Below are positions 63,303-64,000 of a stretch of DNA of 64,000 nucleotides, in pieces (position 1 is the stretch's first letter; every line of letters begins with the position of its first letter). Under the pieces are notes generated by a model that was not told the origin of the DNA, ran no database searches, and saw only the letters and a program-made list of their open reading frames with translations. The DNA is from Phycisphaerae bacterium. GTDB taxonomy: Bacteria; Planctomycetota; Phycisphaerae; Phycisphaerales; UBA1924. The stretch is from the NCBI GenBank assembly GCA_016794925.1, contig JAEUIW010000006.1:1-64000 (forward strand), in the 5' to 3' direction. The position numbers and the translations under genes are program-made.

Positions 63303-64000
63303 ATGATGGTCGCCGGGCTGTTCGCCGTCACCCTGTTGCAAGTCCCTCCCATCCCGACCACCACCGCCCCGTCTCACGCGGCGCACACACCGACCGTGCT
63401 CCGTGTCGGCCCCGGGCAGACATTCGATCGACCCGAACGTGCGCTCGAGGCGGCACATGCCGGCGACACGATCGAGCTGCTCGCCGACGACGACCACGAC
63501 CTTGTCATATCCGGGGCCGCGCTGCGCGTCCAAACTCCAAACCTCACCATCCGCGGCCGCGGCGTCGTCGTGCTCGACGGCCGGGGCTTCGAATACTCCG
63601 GAGTCGGCCAGGTTCCAAGGGCGATCATCCAGGTCGAAGCCTCGGCCCCCGGCGTGACCATCGCGAACCTCGTCCTTCGCAACGCGCACAACGAGACCGG
63701 CAACGGCGCCGGCATCCGCATCAACGCCGCGGACGCCTGCACCATCCTGGGCTGCGAGATCACCGGCTGCGACATGGGCGTCATGTCCAACGGCGGCCGG
63801 GGTGAAGCGAAGGCCCAGCGCATCGAGGGCTGTCGAGTCCACGCAAACGGTTCGACTCGCGCCGTCGGGCTCAGCCACAACCTGTACCTCAGCGGGGACA
63901 GCGTGACGCTGGAGACGTCCCGCATCGAGAGCTCGACCACCGGCCACAACCTCAAGAGCCGGGCGCGGTTCCTGGCCGCCTTCGACTGTGCCTTCTCGGG
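63303..64000 (+). CDS. Exported right-handed beta-helix protein (partial)
   Basis: The frame is open to the window end (at least 232 residues). A signal peptide (MMVAGLFAVTLLQV) is followed by LRVGPGQTFDRPERALEAAHAGDTIELLADD, the entry strand typical of pectate-lyase-like beta-helix proteins. Coils such as LTIRGRGVVVLDG, VTIANLVLRNAHNETGNGAGIRI and CTILGCEITGCDMGVMSNGG then follow. Two ATG codons in tandem (63303 and 63306) could start it. The 268 bp between it and the RRM gene hold no other gene I can see. Confidence 0.75.
   Translation, partial: MMVAGLFAVTLLQVPPIPTTTAPSHAAHTPTVLRVGPGQTFDRPERALEAAHAGDTIELLADDDHDLVISGAALRVQTPNLTIRGRGVVVLDGRGFEYSGVGQVPRAIIQVEASAPGVTIANLVLRNAHNETGNGAGIRINAADACTILGCEITGCDMGVMSNGGRGEAKAQRIEGCRVHANGSTRAVGLSHNLYLSGDSVTLETSRIESSTTGHNLKSRARFLAAFDCAFS

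Overview
The window comes from a high-GC Gram-negative bacterium, most likely a planctomycete of the Phycisphaerae type. The evidence is an exported protein ending in a VPE plus hydrophobic plus Arg-rich sorting tail, the CPHCAYD...CSECG zinc ribbon common in planctomycetes, a DUF2924 relic, an ECF sigma factor coupled to a FecR-like protein, and a membrane pyrophosphatase of a divergent clade. The lineage is inferred from protein features only; there is no rRNA in the window.

Layout. 0-8.1 kb: CPBP protease, rpsT, tRNA-Arg(ACG), a membrane-fusion protein with an FtsX/DevC-like permease but no ATPase, an exported sorting-tail protein, and a 957-residue unknown. 8.3-11 kb: hppA with a clear terminator. 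11.2-16.2 kb: a complete livKHMGF branched-chain amino acid transporter operon. 16.2-19.4 kb: a second permease-ATPase-membrane fusion set paralogous to the first. 19.5-26.8 kb: beta-CASP hydrolase, queuosine precursor transporter, a secreted metzincin-like protein, a secreted unknown, then an ECF sigma/FecR pair. 26.9-39.7 kb: a stand-alone atpD with terminator, M48 protease, DUF1569 protein, Eis-like acetyltransferase, half-size EamA protein, SH3 protein, TolC-like lipoprotein, Sua5 and isocitrate dehydrogenase.

40.0-60.5 kb is a distinct accessory block bounded by two direct repeats of 157 bp (40057-40213 and 60316-60472, about 94% identical). The left end carries truncated DUF2924 and integrase genes; an IS630-family element abuts the right repeat. 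Inside, napD-napA-tetraheme NapB-like-ferredoxin run leftward. Divergently, a tetraheme cytochrome, a Tat-exported four-cluster ferredoxin and an NrfD-type quinol oxidase subunit run rightward in a tightly overlapping operon with a 161-residue unknown, a carboxymuconolactone decarboxylase-like protein and moaA. The block also holds moaD, moaE, moeA, moaC, mogA and mobA, so most of the bis-MGD cofactor pathway needed by NapA is present. Group III truncated haemoglobin, a glutaredoxin-like protein, a MarR regulator with a Cys-rich tail, a cupin and tryptophanase lie between. My reading is a self-contained periplasmic nitrate reductase island in which an NrfD module replaces NapC/NapH as quinol oxidant.

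60.5-64 kb: IS630 transposase, a truncated small gene, a Gly/Pro-rich small protein, a glycine-rich RRM protein with a terminator, and the start of a beta-helix protein cut by the window end.
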